Of a DNA stretch of 64,000 nt, positions 55,562 through 64,000 are shown piece after piece. Made by a program: the position numbers and the translations under genes. Numbering within the stretch: position 1 is the stretch's first letter; each line of letters opens with the position of its first letter. This DNA comes from Actinacidiphila yeochonensis CN732 (GTDB lineage: Bacteria; Actinomycetota; Actinomycetes; Streptomycetales; Streptomycetaceae). Below the pieces are notes generated by a model that saw only the letters and a program-made list of their open reading frames with translations, searched no databases and had not been told where the DNA came from. Location: positions 1-64,000 of the forward strand of contig NZ_JQNR01000003.1 of the NCBI RefSeq assembly GCF_000745345.1, given 5' to 3'.

Positions 55562-55615
55562 ATGCCCTGGCACGCCCGTGCGGCCTTCCCGGCCGCGGAC
55601 ACGACCCGCCCATGA
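55562..55615 (+). CDS. 17-residue coupling ORF between riboswitch and cobD
   Basis: [17 protein letters not shown], ending in a TGA that overlaps the cobD ATG (ATGA, 55612-55615). It has a good ribosome site (GAGGA, 55549-55553, eight bases before its ATG), whereas cobD itself has none. This fits translational coupling: the riboswitch may gate the short ORF, and cobD is read by terminating ribosomes. Confidence 0.55.
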   Translation: MPWHARAAFPAADTTRP

Positions 55616-56586
55616 CGCGTGCCGACCGCGTCTTCGCGTACGGCGCCGCGCTCGGCTTCCTCGGCGACCTGCTGGCCGGCGACCCCCGTCGCGGCCACCC
55701 GGTGGCCGGGTTCGGACGGCTGGCCGGTGCCCTGGAACAGCGGCTGTGGCGCGACGACCGCGCCCGCGGCGCCCTCTTCGCGGCGGTGTGCGCGGGCGGC
55801 GCGTTCGGCGCCGGCCGGCTGGCCGAGCGGGCCGTGCGGCGCTCCCCCGCCGCCTCGGTGGCGCTGACCGCGCTGGCCGCGTGGGCGGTGCTCGGCGGTA
55901 CCTCGCTCGCCCGCGAGGCCGGTCTGGTGGCCGCCGCCCTGGAGCGCGGCGACCTGGACGCGGCTCGGGCCCGGCTGCCGCACCTGTGCGGGCGCGACCC
56001 GCAGGGGCTGGACGCCGACGGGATCGCCCGGGCGGTGGTGGAGTCGGTGGCCGAGAACACCTCGGACGCGGTGGTGGGCGCCCTGGTGTGGGGCGCGCTG
56101 CTGGGCGTGCCGGGCCTGGCCGGCTTCCGTGCCGTCAACACGCTGGACGCGATGGTGGGCCACCGCTCGCCCCGGCACCTGCGGTTCGGCTGGGCGGCCG
56201 CCCGGCTGGACGACGTCGCCGGCTGGCCCGGCGCCCGGCTGACCGCGCTGCTCGCGGCGGCGGCCGGGCCGTACCCGGCCGACGCGCTGGCGGTGTGGCG
56301 GCGCGACGCGGCCGGCCATCCGAGCCCCAACGCGGGCCCGGTGGAGGCGGCCTTCGCCGGGGCACTGCGGCTGCGACTGGGCGGCCCGCTCTCCTACGGC
56401 GGGCGCTCGGAGCACCGGGCAGTGCTCGGCGGGGAGTTCAGGGCGCCGGCGGCGGCGGACATCCCGCGCGCGGTGCGGCTGTCGCGCCGGGTCGGCGCGC
56501 TCGCGCTGGGCGCGGCGGCGGCCGTGTCGGTACTGCGGACGCGGGCGGCGGGCCCGCGCGTGACGGGTCGGGGAGGCGTGGCGTGA
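55612..56586 (+). CDS. cobD: Adenosylcobinamide-phosphate synthase CobD/CbiB
   Basis: 324 residues, membrane protein; attaches aminopropanol (phosphate) to adenosylcobyric acid. Family sequence includes [33 protein letters not shown] at the N-terminus (GDP...HPV...GR), [62 protein letters not shown] in the middle and [30 protein letters not shown] near the end. First main gene of the riboswitch-controlled operon; its stop overlaps the cobQ start (GTGA). Confidence 0.95.
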   Translation: MTRADRVFAYGAALGFLGDLLAGDPRRGHPVAGFGRLAGALEQRLWRDDRARGALFAAVCAGGAFGAGRLAERAVRRSPAASVALTALAAWAVLGGTSLAREAGLVAAALERGDLDAARARLPHLCGRDPQGLDADGIARAVVESVAENTSDAVVGALVWGALLGVPGLAGFRAVNTLDAMVGHRSPRHLRFGWAAARLDDVAGWPGARLTALLAAAAGPYPADALAVWRRDAAGHPSPNAGPVEAAFAGALRLRLGGPLSYGGRSEHRAVLGGEFRAPAAADIPRAVRLSRRVGALALGAAAAVSVLRTRAAGPRVTGRGGVA

Positions 56587-58085
56587 AGGGGCTGCTGGTC
56601 GCGGGGACCGGTTCGGACACCGGCAAGAGCGTGGTCACCGCGGGCATCTGCCGCTGGCTGGCCCGCCGGGGTGTGCGGGTCGCGCCGTTCAAGGGCCAGA
56701 ACATGTCGCTCAACTCCTTCGTCACGCGCGACGGGGCGGAGATCGGCCGGGCGCAGGCGATGCAGGCGCAGGCGGCCGGGGTGGAGCCGTCGGCGCTGAT
56801 GAACCCGGTGCTGCTCAAGCCCGGCGGGGAGCGCAGCAGCCAGGTGGTGGTGCTGGGCCGGGCGGTGGGCGAGTTGAGCGCGCGCGGCTACCACGGCGGG
56901 CGGCAGGGCGAGCTGCTGGAGACGGTGGCGGGCTGCCTGGAGGAGCTGGGCCGCACCTACGACGCCGTCATCTGCGAGGGCGCCGGCAGCCCGGCCGAGA
57001 TCAACCTGCGCCGCACCGACATCGTCAACATGGCGGTGGCCCGCCGGGCGAACCTGCCGGTGGTGGTGGTCGGCGACATCGACCGCGGCGGCGTGTTCGC
57101 CTCGTTCTACGGCACCACCGCGCTGCTGGACGCCGCCGACCAGCGGCTGATCGCCGGGTACCTGGTGAACAAGTTCCGCGGCGACGTGGAGTTGCTGCGG
57201 CCGGGGCTCGACATGCTGAACGGCCTGACCGGCCGCCCGGTGCTGGGCGTGCTGCCCTTTGCGCACGGGCTGGGCATCGACGAGGAGGACGGCCTGCGGG
57301 TGTCGCTGCGCGGCACGGTGCGGGAGTCGGTGGTGGCGGCGCCGCACGGGCCGGAGCTGCTGCGGGTGGCGGTGGCGGCGGTGCCGCTGATGTCGAACTT
57401 CACCGACGTGGACGCGCTCGCGGCCGAACCCGGCGTGGTGGTGCGGTTCGTGGACCGGCCCGAGGAGCTGGCCGACGCCGACCTCGTGGTGCTGCCCGGC
57501 ACCCGCGGCACCGTCCGGGCGCTGGCCTGGCTGCGGGAGCGCGGGCTGGCCGACGCGGTGGCCCGGCGGGCCGCCGAGGGGCGGCCGGTGCTCGGCGTGT
57601 GCGGCGGCTTCCAGCTGCTGGGCGAGCTGATCGAGGACGAGGTGGAGTCGCGGGCCGGAACGGTGCCGGGGCTGGGCCTGCTGCCGGTGCGGGTGCGGTT
57701 CGCCCGGGAGAAGACGCTGGCCCGGCCGGTCGGCGAGGAGTACGGCGAGCGGGTGGCCGGCTACGAGATCCACCACGGGGTGGCCGAACTGCTGGGCGGC
57801 GAGCCGTTCCTGGACGGCTGCCGGGTGGGCGCGGTGTGGGGCACGCACTGGCACGGCTCGCTGGAGTCCGACGGGTTCCGCCGGGCGTTCCTGCGGCGGG
57901 TCGCGGAGGCGGCCGGGCGGCGGTTCGTCCCCGCCCCGGACACGCGGTTCGGGGCGCTGCGCGAGGAGCAGTTGGACCGGCTGGCGGACCTCGTCGAGGA
58001 GCACGCGGACACCGGGGCGCTGCTGCGGCTGGTCGAGGAGGGCCCGCCGCCGGGCCTGCCGTTCATCCCGCCGGGCGCGCCGTGA
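56583..58085 (+). CDS. cobQ: Cobyric acid synthase CobQ/CbiP
   Basis: 500 residues. Amidates four side chains of adenosylcobyrinic acid a,c-diamide using glutamine. N-terminal ATPase domain: [27 protein letters not shown] (P-loop) and [27 protein letters not shown]. The C-terminal glutaminase-type domain has [13 protein letters not shown] with the catalytic cysteine and [19 protein letters not shown] for the histidine. The GTG start overlaps the cobD stop. No cobN gene follows, unlike the arrangement I recall in S. coelicolor. Confidence 0.95.
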   Translation: MKGLLVAGTGSDTGKSVVTAGICRWLARRGVRVAPFKGQNMSLNSFVTRDGAEIGRAQAMQAQAAGVEPSALMNPVLLKPGGERSSQVVVLGRAVGELSARGYHGGRQGELLETVAGCLEELGRTYDAVICEGAGSPAEINLRRTDIVNMAVARRANLPVVVVGDIDRGGVFASFYGTTALLDAADQRLIAGYLVNKFRGDVELLRPGLDMLNGLTGRPVLGVLPFAHGLGIDEEDGLRVSLRGTVRESVVAAPHGPELLRVAVAAVPLMSNFTDVDALAAEPGVVVRFVDRPEELADADLVVLPGTRGTVRALAWLRERGLADAVARRAAEGRPVLGVCGGFQLLGELIEDEVESRAGTVPGLGLLPVRVRFAREKTLARPVGEEYGERVAGYEIHHGVAELLGGEPFLDGCRVGAVWGTHWHGSLESDGFRRAFLRRVAEAAGRRFVPAPDTRFGALREEQLDRLADLVEEHADTGALLRLVEEGPPPGLPFIPPGAP

Positions 58086-58216
58086 CCGCGCCCCGGGAGG
58101 AGCCGCAGGAGGCACGACGGGCACCGACACCGGTTCAGGCACCCCAGGCGTCGGCTCAGGCATCTCACAGTCCCCAGGAACCTCAGGCACCTCAGGCAGT
58201 GGAAGGAGTGACAGGA
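58086..58216. other. 131-base gap between cobQ and chlD with CCTCAGGCA repeats
   Basis: The frame is open from a GTG at 58082, but third positions are rich in A/T here (GCA, CGA, CAG, CCT codons), unlike all neighbouring genes. CCTCAGGCA-like units recur. I read it as noncoding, probably the scar where cobN sits in related operons. Confidence 0.55.
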
Positions 58217-60387
58217 GTGGACAGCGCGATGGACGCGCCCTACCCGTTCACGGCGGTCGTCGGCCAGGAGGACCTGCGGCTGGCGCTGCTGCTCAACGCG
58301 GTCTCCCCGGCCGTCGGCGGCGTGCTGGTGCGCGGCGAGAAGGGGACGGCGAAGACGACGACGGTGCGGGCGCTGGCGGCGCTGCTGCCGGACCTGGCGG
58401 TGGTGCCGGGCTGCCGGTTCTCCTGCGACCCGGCCGCCCCTGACCCGCGCTGTCCCGACGGCCCGCACCCGCCCGCCTCCCCCGACGCGGCGCGGGAGGA
58501 CGCCCCGGAGGCGGCATCCGGCGGCGTACGGCGCCCCGCGCGGCTGGTCGAGCTTCCGGTCGGCGCGTCCGAGGACCGCCTGGTGGGCGCCCTCGACATC
58601 GAACGGGCCCTGGCCGAGGGCGTGAAGAGCTTCGACCCGGGCCTGCTCGCGGAGGCGCACCGCGGCGTCCTCTACGTCGACGAGGTCAACCTGCTGGGCG
58701 ACCACCTGGTGGACGTGCTGCTGGACGCGGCGGCGACCGGCGCGAGCCACGTGGAGCGCGAGGGCGTGTCGGTGCGGCACGCGGCGCGGTTCCTGCTGGT
58801 GGGCACGATGAACCCGGAGGAGGGAGAGCTGCGGCCGCAGCTGCTGGACCGGTTCGGGCTGACGGTCGAGGTGGCGGCGTCCCGGCGGACGGACGAGCGG
58901 GTGGAGGTGGTCCGCCGGCGGATGGCCTTCGACGCGGACCCGGCCGCCTTCGCCGGGCGGTGGGCGGCGGCCGAGCGGCGCTTGCGGGAGCGGATCACCA
59001 CGGCCCGGGACGCCCTCGCCGGAGTGCTCCTGGGCGACGCGGCGCTGCGGCAGATCGCCGCGGTCTGCGCGGCCTTCGAGGTGGACGGGATGCGCGCGGA
59101 CATCGTGACGGCCCGCACGGCCGTGGCGCTGGCCGCGTGGGCGGGCCGGGACGAGGTGGTCGAGGCGGACGTCCGCCAGGCGGCCCTGCTGGCCCTGCCG
59201 CACCGGCGCCGGCGCAACCCGTTCGACGCTCCCGGGCTCGACGAGGAGCTGCTCGACCAGGTGCTGGAGCAGGCCCGGCGTGAGGCCGAGGAGTCCGCCG
59301 GGCAGCCGGAGCCCGAGCCGGGCGATGGCGGAGACGACCCGGCGACGGACGGCGGCCCTGAAGGCCCCGAAGGCCCCGAGGACGGCGGGCCCGACGGCGG
59401 CGGTCCGGACGGCGGCCCGGCGGCGGCCTGCCCCCGCAGCCGCGGCCCGCGCCCGAGGCCGGCCCGGCCGCTCCCCGGCGGACGGGTCCGCGGCCCGGCC
59501 GGCACCCCGGACGCCGGGGAGCCCGAGGGCGCCGGCGTGCCGGTGCCGCGTGGCGCCGCCGAGCAGCCGCCGGCCGCGGCCGGCGAGCCGTTCCGCACCC
59601 GGGCGCTGACCGTGCCGGGTCTCGGCGAGGGCGCTGCCGGCCGCAGGTCGCGGGCGCGCACCGCGCAGGGCCGCACCACCGGCGCCCAGGTGCCGCACGG
59701 CCGGCTGGACGCGGTGCACCTGTCCGCCACGGTCCGCGCCGCCGCCCCGCACCAGCGGGCGCGCGGGCGCCGCGGGCCCGGGCTGCTGGTGCGCCGCTCG
59801 GACCTGCGGCAGGCGGTACGGGAGGGGCGCGAGGGCAACCTCGTGCTCTTCGTCGTGGACGCCTCCGGGTCGATGGCCGCGCGGCGCCGGATGGCGGCGG
59901 TCAAGGGCGCGGTGCTGTCGCTGCTGCTCGACGCCTACCAGCGCCGCGACAAGGTCGGCCTGGTCACCTTCCGGGGCGCCGGGGCGGAGCTGGCGCTGCC
60001 GCCGACCTCGTCGGTGGACGCCGGCGCGAGCCGCCTGGCGGCGCTGCCGACCGGCGGCCGCACCCCGCTGGCGGCCGGGCTGCTGCGGGCCCGCGAGGTG
60101 CTGCGGGTGGAGCGGCTGCGCGACCCGGCGCGCCGCCCGCTGCTGGTGGTGGTCACCGACGGCCGGGCGACCGGCGGCCCGGAGCCGCTGGAGCGGGCGG
60201 CCCGGGCGGCCCGGCTGCTGGCCGCCGAGGGCACCGCCTCGGTGGTCGTGGACTGCGAGGCGGGGCCGGTGCGGCTGGGCCTGGCGGGCACGCTGGCGCG
60301 GGAGTTGCGGGGGTCGCGGTGACCCTCGGGGAGTTGCGGGCCGACACGGTGTCGGCACTGGTCAAGGACGTACGGAGGGCAGCCTGA
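58217..60387 (+). CDS. Putative cobaltochelatase/magnesium-chelatase-like AAA+ and VWA protein, C-terminus frameshifted
   Basis: AAA+ half: [35 protein letters not shown] (P-loop), [24 protein letters not shown] and the [24 protein letters not shown] sensor segment. After a Pro/Gly/Asp linker comes a VWA domain with [19 protein letters not shown] and [11 protein letters not shown]. It is the ChlI-ChlD-type partner of CobN in cobalt insertion. The frame stops at 60322 after ELRGSR, but adding one base to the GGGGG run 60309-60313 continues as [24 protein letters not shown] and stops at 60385-60387, touching cobO, for 723 residues. GTG 58217 has AAGGAG eight bases upstream. Confidence 0.88.
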
Positions 60388-60983
60388 TGCCGCAGGGGAA
60401 ACCGAGTGTCGTACCGGACGACGGCCTGACGACCCGTCAGCGTCGCAACCGTCCGCTGCTGCTGGTGCACACCGGCACCGGCAAGGGCAAGTCGACGGCG
60501 GCCTTCGGGCTGGCGCTGCGGGCCTGGAACCAGGGCTGGCCGGTCGGGGTCTTCCAGTTCGTCAAGTCCGCCAAGTGGAAGGTGGGCGAGGAGCGGGCGC
60601 TGCGGGTGCTGGGCGACTCCGGCGAGGGCGGCACCGTGGCCTGGCACAAGATGGGCGAGGGCTGGTCGTGGGTGCAGCGCGACCCGTCGTCCAACGAGGA
60701 GGCGGCCCGCGAGGGCTGGGAGCAGGTCAAGCGGGACCTGGCCGCGCAGACCTACCGGCTGTACGTGCTGGACGAGTTCGCGTACCCGATGCACTGGGGC
60801 TGGGTGCCGGTGGACGAGGTGGTCGAGGCGCTGCGGGCGCGGCCCGGCGACCAGCACGTGGTGATCACCGGGCGCAACGCACCGCGGGCGCTGCTGGACG
60901 CGGCGGACCTGGTGACGGACATGACGAAGGTCAAGCACCCGATGGACGCCGGACAGAAGGGCCAGCGGGGGATCGAGTGGTGA
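60387..60983 (+). CDS. cobO: Cob(I)yrinic acid a,c-diamide adenosyltransferase CobO
   Basis: 198 residues. Adds the adenosyl group to cobalt. P-loop LLLVHTGTGKGKSTAAFGLALRAW, then QFVKSAKWKVGEERAL, the substrate-binding EGWSWVQRDPSSNEEAAREGWEQVK and the Walker-B-like YRLYVLDEFAYPMHWGWV. The C-terminus KHPMDAGQKGQRGIEW is family-typical. Start and stop codons overlap the neighbours (TGATG and GTGA), so the whole run is coupled. Confidence 0.96.
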   Translation: MPQGKPSVVPDDGLTTRQRRNRPLLLVHTGTGKGKSTAAFGLALRAWNQGWPVGVFQFVKSAKWKVGEERALRVLGDSGEGGTVAWHKMGEGWSWVQRDPSSNEEAAREGWEQVKRDLAAQTYRLYVLDEFAYPMHWGWVPVDEVVEALRARPGDQHVVITGRNAPRALLDAADLVTDMTKVKHPMDAGQKGQRGIEW

Positions 60984-62373
60984 CCGGGCGGGTGCCGCGC
61001 CTGGTCGTGGCGGCGCCCGCCTCGCGCAGCGGCAAGACGACGGTGGCCACCGGGCTGATGGCGGCGCTGGCCGGCCTGGGCCTGTCGGTCTCCCCGCACA
61101 AGGTGGGCCCGGACTACATCGACCCCGGCTACCACGCGCTCGCCACCGGCCGCCCGGGCCGCAACCTGGACGCGTACCTGTGCGGCCCGGAGCGGATCGT
61201 CCCGCTCTTCCTGCACGGCGCGGCGGGCTGCGACGTGGCCGTCGTCGAGGGCGTGATGGGCCTGTTCGACGGCGCCTCCGGCCACGGCGAACTGGCCTCC
61301 ACCGCCCACGTGGCGAAGCTGCTCTCGGCGCCCGTGGTGCTGGTGGTGGACGCCTCCGCGCAGGCCCGTTCGGTGGCGGCGCTGGTGCACGGCTTCGCCT
61401 CCTTCGAGCCCGGGGTGCGGCTGGGCGGGGTGGTGCTCAACAAGGTCGGCTCGGCGCGGCACGAGGAGATCCTGCGGGCCGCGCTGGAGGAGGTCGGGGT
61501 GCCCGTGCTGGGGGCGCTGCGCCGCGACGGCGTACTCGCGGTGCCGGCCCGCCACCTCGGGCTGGTGCCGGCCGCCGAGCGGCGCGCGGAGGCGCTGGCG
61601 TGGGTGGACGCCGTGGCCGCGAAGGTGCGCGCGGAGTGCGACCTGCCGGCGCTGCTCGCCCTGGCCCGTAGCGCCCCGCCGCTGCCCGGCCGCCCCTGGG
61701 ACGCGGCGGCGGAGCTCGCGCCGGTGGACCCGGAGGCCCACGCGGGAGGCGGGCCGGCGACGGGGCGGCCGGTTCCCGGCCGGTCGTCGCGGTGGCCGGC
61801 GGCGCCGCGTTCACCTTCTCCTACGCCGAGCACGCCGAACTCCTCGCGGCGGCGGGCGCGGACGTGGTCGCGTTCGACCCGCTGCTGGACGAGGAGCTGC
61901 CCGAGGGCACCCGGGGCGTGGTGATCGGCGGCGGCTTCCCCGAGGTGTACGGGCCGGAACTGTCCGCGAACGCGGCGCTGCGCCGGCGGGTCGCCGCGTT
62001 CGCCGGGCCGGTCGCCGCCGAGTGCGCCGGACTGCTCTACCTGGTACGGGAGTTGGACGGCCACCCGATGTGCGGGGTGCTGCCGGCCACCGCCCGCATG
62101 GGTGAGCGGCTCACCCTGGGCTACCGGGAGGCGGTGGCCGTCGGCGACAGCGTGCTGGCCGCCGCGGGCACCCGGACGCGCGGCCACGAGTTCCACCGCA
62201 CGTCGGTGGAGCCGGGCGCCGGGCCGGCTCCGGCGTGGGGGTTCGTACGGCCCGAGCGGCGGGTCGAGGGGTTCGCGACGGGCCGGGTGCACGCCTCCTA
62301 CCTGCACACGCACTGGGCCGCCGAGCCCTCGATCGCGCGGAGGTTCGTCCAGGAGTGCGCCGGGTGGCGGTGA
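60980..62373 (+). CDS. cobB: Cobyrinic acid a,c-diamide synthase CobB/CbiA, frameshifted
   Basis: ATPase half: LVVAAPASRSGKTTVATGLMAALAGLGLSVSPHKVGPDYIDPGYHALATG and VVEGVMGLFDGASGHGELAS. Glutaminase half: GGAAFTFSYAEHAELLAAAGADVVAFDPLLDEELPEGTRGVVIGGGFPEVY, ECAGLLYLVRELDG with the catalytic cysteine, and HASYLHTHWAAEPSIARRFV. The two halves lie in different frames; one base added at the GGGG run 61762-61765 gives GAAGSRPVVAVAGGAAFTFSY and a normal 464-residue enzyme. The activity is amidation of cobyrinic acid at a and c. Starts at a GTG overlapping the cobO stop. Confidence 0.93.
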
Positions 62374-62765
62374 CCGTGCGGCTGGCGGCGGGCGTGGGCG
62401 CGGCGGGCGGGGCGGGTGCCGCGGAGGTCCTGGAGCTGGTGCGGTCGGCCCTCGCCGAGGTCCCCGGCGGGCGGGTGACCGTGCTGGCCACCGTCGACGG
62501 GCGGGCCGGGCACGGGGGTGTCGCCGGGGCCGCCCGCGAACTCGGCGTACCGCTGCGGGACTTCCCGTCCGCCGTGCTGGCGGCGGTGCCGGTGCCCACC
62601 CCCTCGGAGGCGGTGCGGGCGGCGACCGGCACGCCGTCGGTGGCCGAGGCGGCGGCGCTCACCGCGGCCGGGCCCGGCGGGGGACTCGTCGTGCCGAAGC
62701 GGAAGTCGGCGCACGTTACGGTGGCTCTCGCCCGGTGCGGGCCGGAACTCCAGAGAGAACAGGAC
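62364..62765 (+). CDS. CobE/CbiG C-terminal-domain protein
   Basis: About 130 residues recognisable. Reads VAVTVRLAAGVG, VTVLATVDGRAGHGGVAGAARELGVPLRDFPSAVLAAVPVPTPSEAVRAATGTPSVAEAAALTAAG and LVVPKRKSAHVTVALARC, which is the full CobE/CbiG_C signature (ATxD.K, PVPTPSE.V, GTPSVAEAAAL, PKRKS...T.A.AR). In cobalamin synthesis CobE/CbiG act on ring-contracted precorrins. AGGAG lies nine bases before the GTG at 62364, inside the end of cobB. There is no stop codon before the next gene, so the end coordinate is arbitrary, and a CobE-CobC fusion is possible. Confidence 0.85.
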
Positions 62766-64000
62766 GTGGACGTGCACGAGGACGGATTCGACGGCGAGCG
62801 CGGTGGGTTCGGCGCCGGCCAGGACGACGGCTACGGCCCCCCGGGCGCCCGTCCGGGCTCCGCCGCCCGTTCCCTCCCGCCGGTCGGGCCCCGCGCCACC
62901 GGCGCCGCGGCCGGACAGCCGGGTGGCACGCTCCCGGCCGGGCCGGGCGCGCTCTCCCGGCCGGACGACCCCGCCAAGCCGAGCCTGCCCCGGCGCCGGC
63001 GGGCCAGAGCGGCCTGCGCGGGCCGGCCCGTTCCGGCGCCCCGCAGAGCTCCACCCCCGAGGACCCGCGCGGCTCCGTCTTCGGCGGCCCGGACGTCTTC
63101 GCCGCCGGCAACCCGTCCGCGCACCGGACCGACCCCGCCGAGTCCGTCTTCACGCCCCGCCCCGGCGCTCCGACCCCTCCCCCGCGCCGGCCTACCCCAC
63201 CTCGGCCTCGCCCGCGCCCGCCTACCCCGCCCAGGCCTACCCCGCGGCGGCGCCGCCCCGCCCGCACCGGCCCTCCCGCGGCGCCGCCGCCCGCCCCGGC
63301 CGAACCCTCCGAACCCTCCGGAGCCGCCGGGTTCGCGGTCCCCGGCGGTGGCCACGCCCGGCACGCCCGTTACGGCGACCAGGACTGGGGGCGTTCCGGC
63401 GCCCTCACCGAGGCCCCCTCCGGCGCCGGCGGCTACGACCTGCGCCACCACGGCGACGCGGAGGTCGGCGCCGGCATGGTCGACCTCGCCGTGAACGTGC
63501 GCGCGGGCACCCCGCCGCCCTGGCTGGCCGAGCGGATCGCCGCCTCGCTGGTCGGCCTCTCCTCCTACCCCGACGGGCGGGCGGCGCGGCACGCGGTGGC
63601 CGCCCGGCACGGCCGCCCGGACAGCGAGGTACTGCTGACCGCGGGCGCCGCCGAGGCGTTCGTCCTGCTCGCGCGGGCGCTGCGGCCGCGCCGGGCGGTG
63701 GTGGTGCACCCGCAGTTCACCGAGCCCGAGTCGGCGCTGCGGGCGGCCGGGCACGAGGTGGAGCGGGTGATGCTGTCGGCGGCCGACGGCTTCCGGCTCG
63801 ACCCGTCGGCGGTCCCGGACGACGCCGACCTGGTGGTGCTGGGCAACCCGGTGAACCCCACGTCCGTACTGCACGCCGCCGCGTCCCTGCTGGCACTGGC
63901 CCGGCCGGGCCGGGTGCTGGTGGTGGACGAGGCGTTCATGGACTCCGTACCGGGCGAGCGGGAGTCGCTGGCCGGGGTGCGGGACGTGCCGGGCCTGCTG
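62766..64000 (+). CDS. CobC-like PLP-dependent aminotransferase-fold protein (threonine-phosphate decarboxylase type), 3' cut, frameshifted linker
   Basis: The catalytic part begins near 63430: YDLRHHGDAEVGAGMVDLAVNVRAGTPPPWLAERIAASLVGLSSYPDGRAARHAVAARHGR, then VLLTAGAAEAFVLLARALRPRRAVVVHPQFTEPESALRAAGHEVERV, VVLGNPVNPTSVLHAAA and VVDEAFMDSVPGERESLAG; the lysine region lies beyond the window. This is the Rv2231c-type CobC, supplying the aminopropanol moiety. Before it lies a 200-residue Gly/Pro/Ala/Tyr linker whose best coding frame changes about 62990, 63178 and 63285. The GTG at 62766 is a possible separate start; alternatively the chain is continuous with CobE. Confidence 0.82.

Noticed and set aside
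58082-58216. GTG at 58082 as the start of the chelatase gene (GTGA overlap with cobQ)
   Set aside because: The following 45 codons have unusually A/T-rich third positions and repeats, while GTG 58217 has a strong ribosome site at ideal spacing and matches the family start.
60319-60387. A separate 22-codon gene between the chelatase gene and cobO
   Set aside because: Its sequence ([15 protein letters not shown]...) is the expected C-terminus of the chelatase protein, restored by one added G at 60309-60313.

Overview
The window is about 74% G+C, has strong G/C at third codon positions, and carries a gene set typical of a Streptomyces chromosome core arm (or a very close relative). Diagnostic items are a FabG/FabI pair, a ChpE-type chaplin relic, a Gbn-like GATC-binding nucleoid protein, the SGM_5486-type mini-protein beside a CynX/NimT transporter, an Asp23/AmaP cluster, a PHO-boxed PiT transporter and a B12-riboswitched cob operon. 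Gene order resembles the SCO1800-SCO1855 stretch of S. coelicolor; this is recalled, not searched. I saw no tRNA, rRNA, CRISPR array or intact insertion sequence.

Layout. 1-2.6 kb: tyrS (cut by the window edge), a 3-methyladenine DNA glycosylase and a PEBP-family protein. 2.6-5.4 kb: the most accessory-looking patch, with simple repeats, a truncated serine recombinase, a cluster of GTTTCA half-sites and a CaiB-type CoA transferase with its own palindrome. 5.5-16 kb: HNH nuclease, TSUP exporter, NfeD/SPFH pair, ABC ATPase, a decayed chaplin, a two-component system, a frameshifted SDR, a QueA-like protein and a secreted transglycosylase. 16-26 kb: FHA-ABC exporter, serB, sixA, CynX/NimT transporter with divergent GntR regulator, and fabG-fabI. 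26-39 kb: LPMO, tldD/tldE, kptA, small membrane and zinc proteins, moaA, LysR, a DEDDh-BRCT exonuclease and an NB-ARC/TPR ATPase. 39-47 kb: zinc-ribbon protein, GH15 hydrolase, the Asp23/AmaP envelope-stress cluster, enoyl-CoA hydratase and Gbn. 47-55 kb: an ABC-F ATPase with a short leader ORF, a VOC protein, two frameshifted genes, a class II aldolase and the phosphate transporter. 55.3-64 kb: a cobalamin riboswitch followed by cobD-cobQ-chlD-cobO-cobB-cobE-cobC, running off the window end.

Many genes appear to be expressed from leaderless or near-leaderless promoters (a TANNNT-like -10 followed by 6-8 nt and the start codon), which decided several starts. At least seven reading frames are broken, and almost every break is repaired by adding one base, usually in a short G or C run. 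This looks more like uncorrected deletion errors in the assembly than biology, and those genes are reported as single repaired genes. The strongest candidates for new biology are the leaderless MAVLLLD leader ORF before the ABC-F gene, the GTTTCA site cluster at the truncated recombinase, the riboswitch-cobD coupling ORF, and a possible CobE-CobC fusion.
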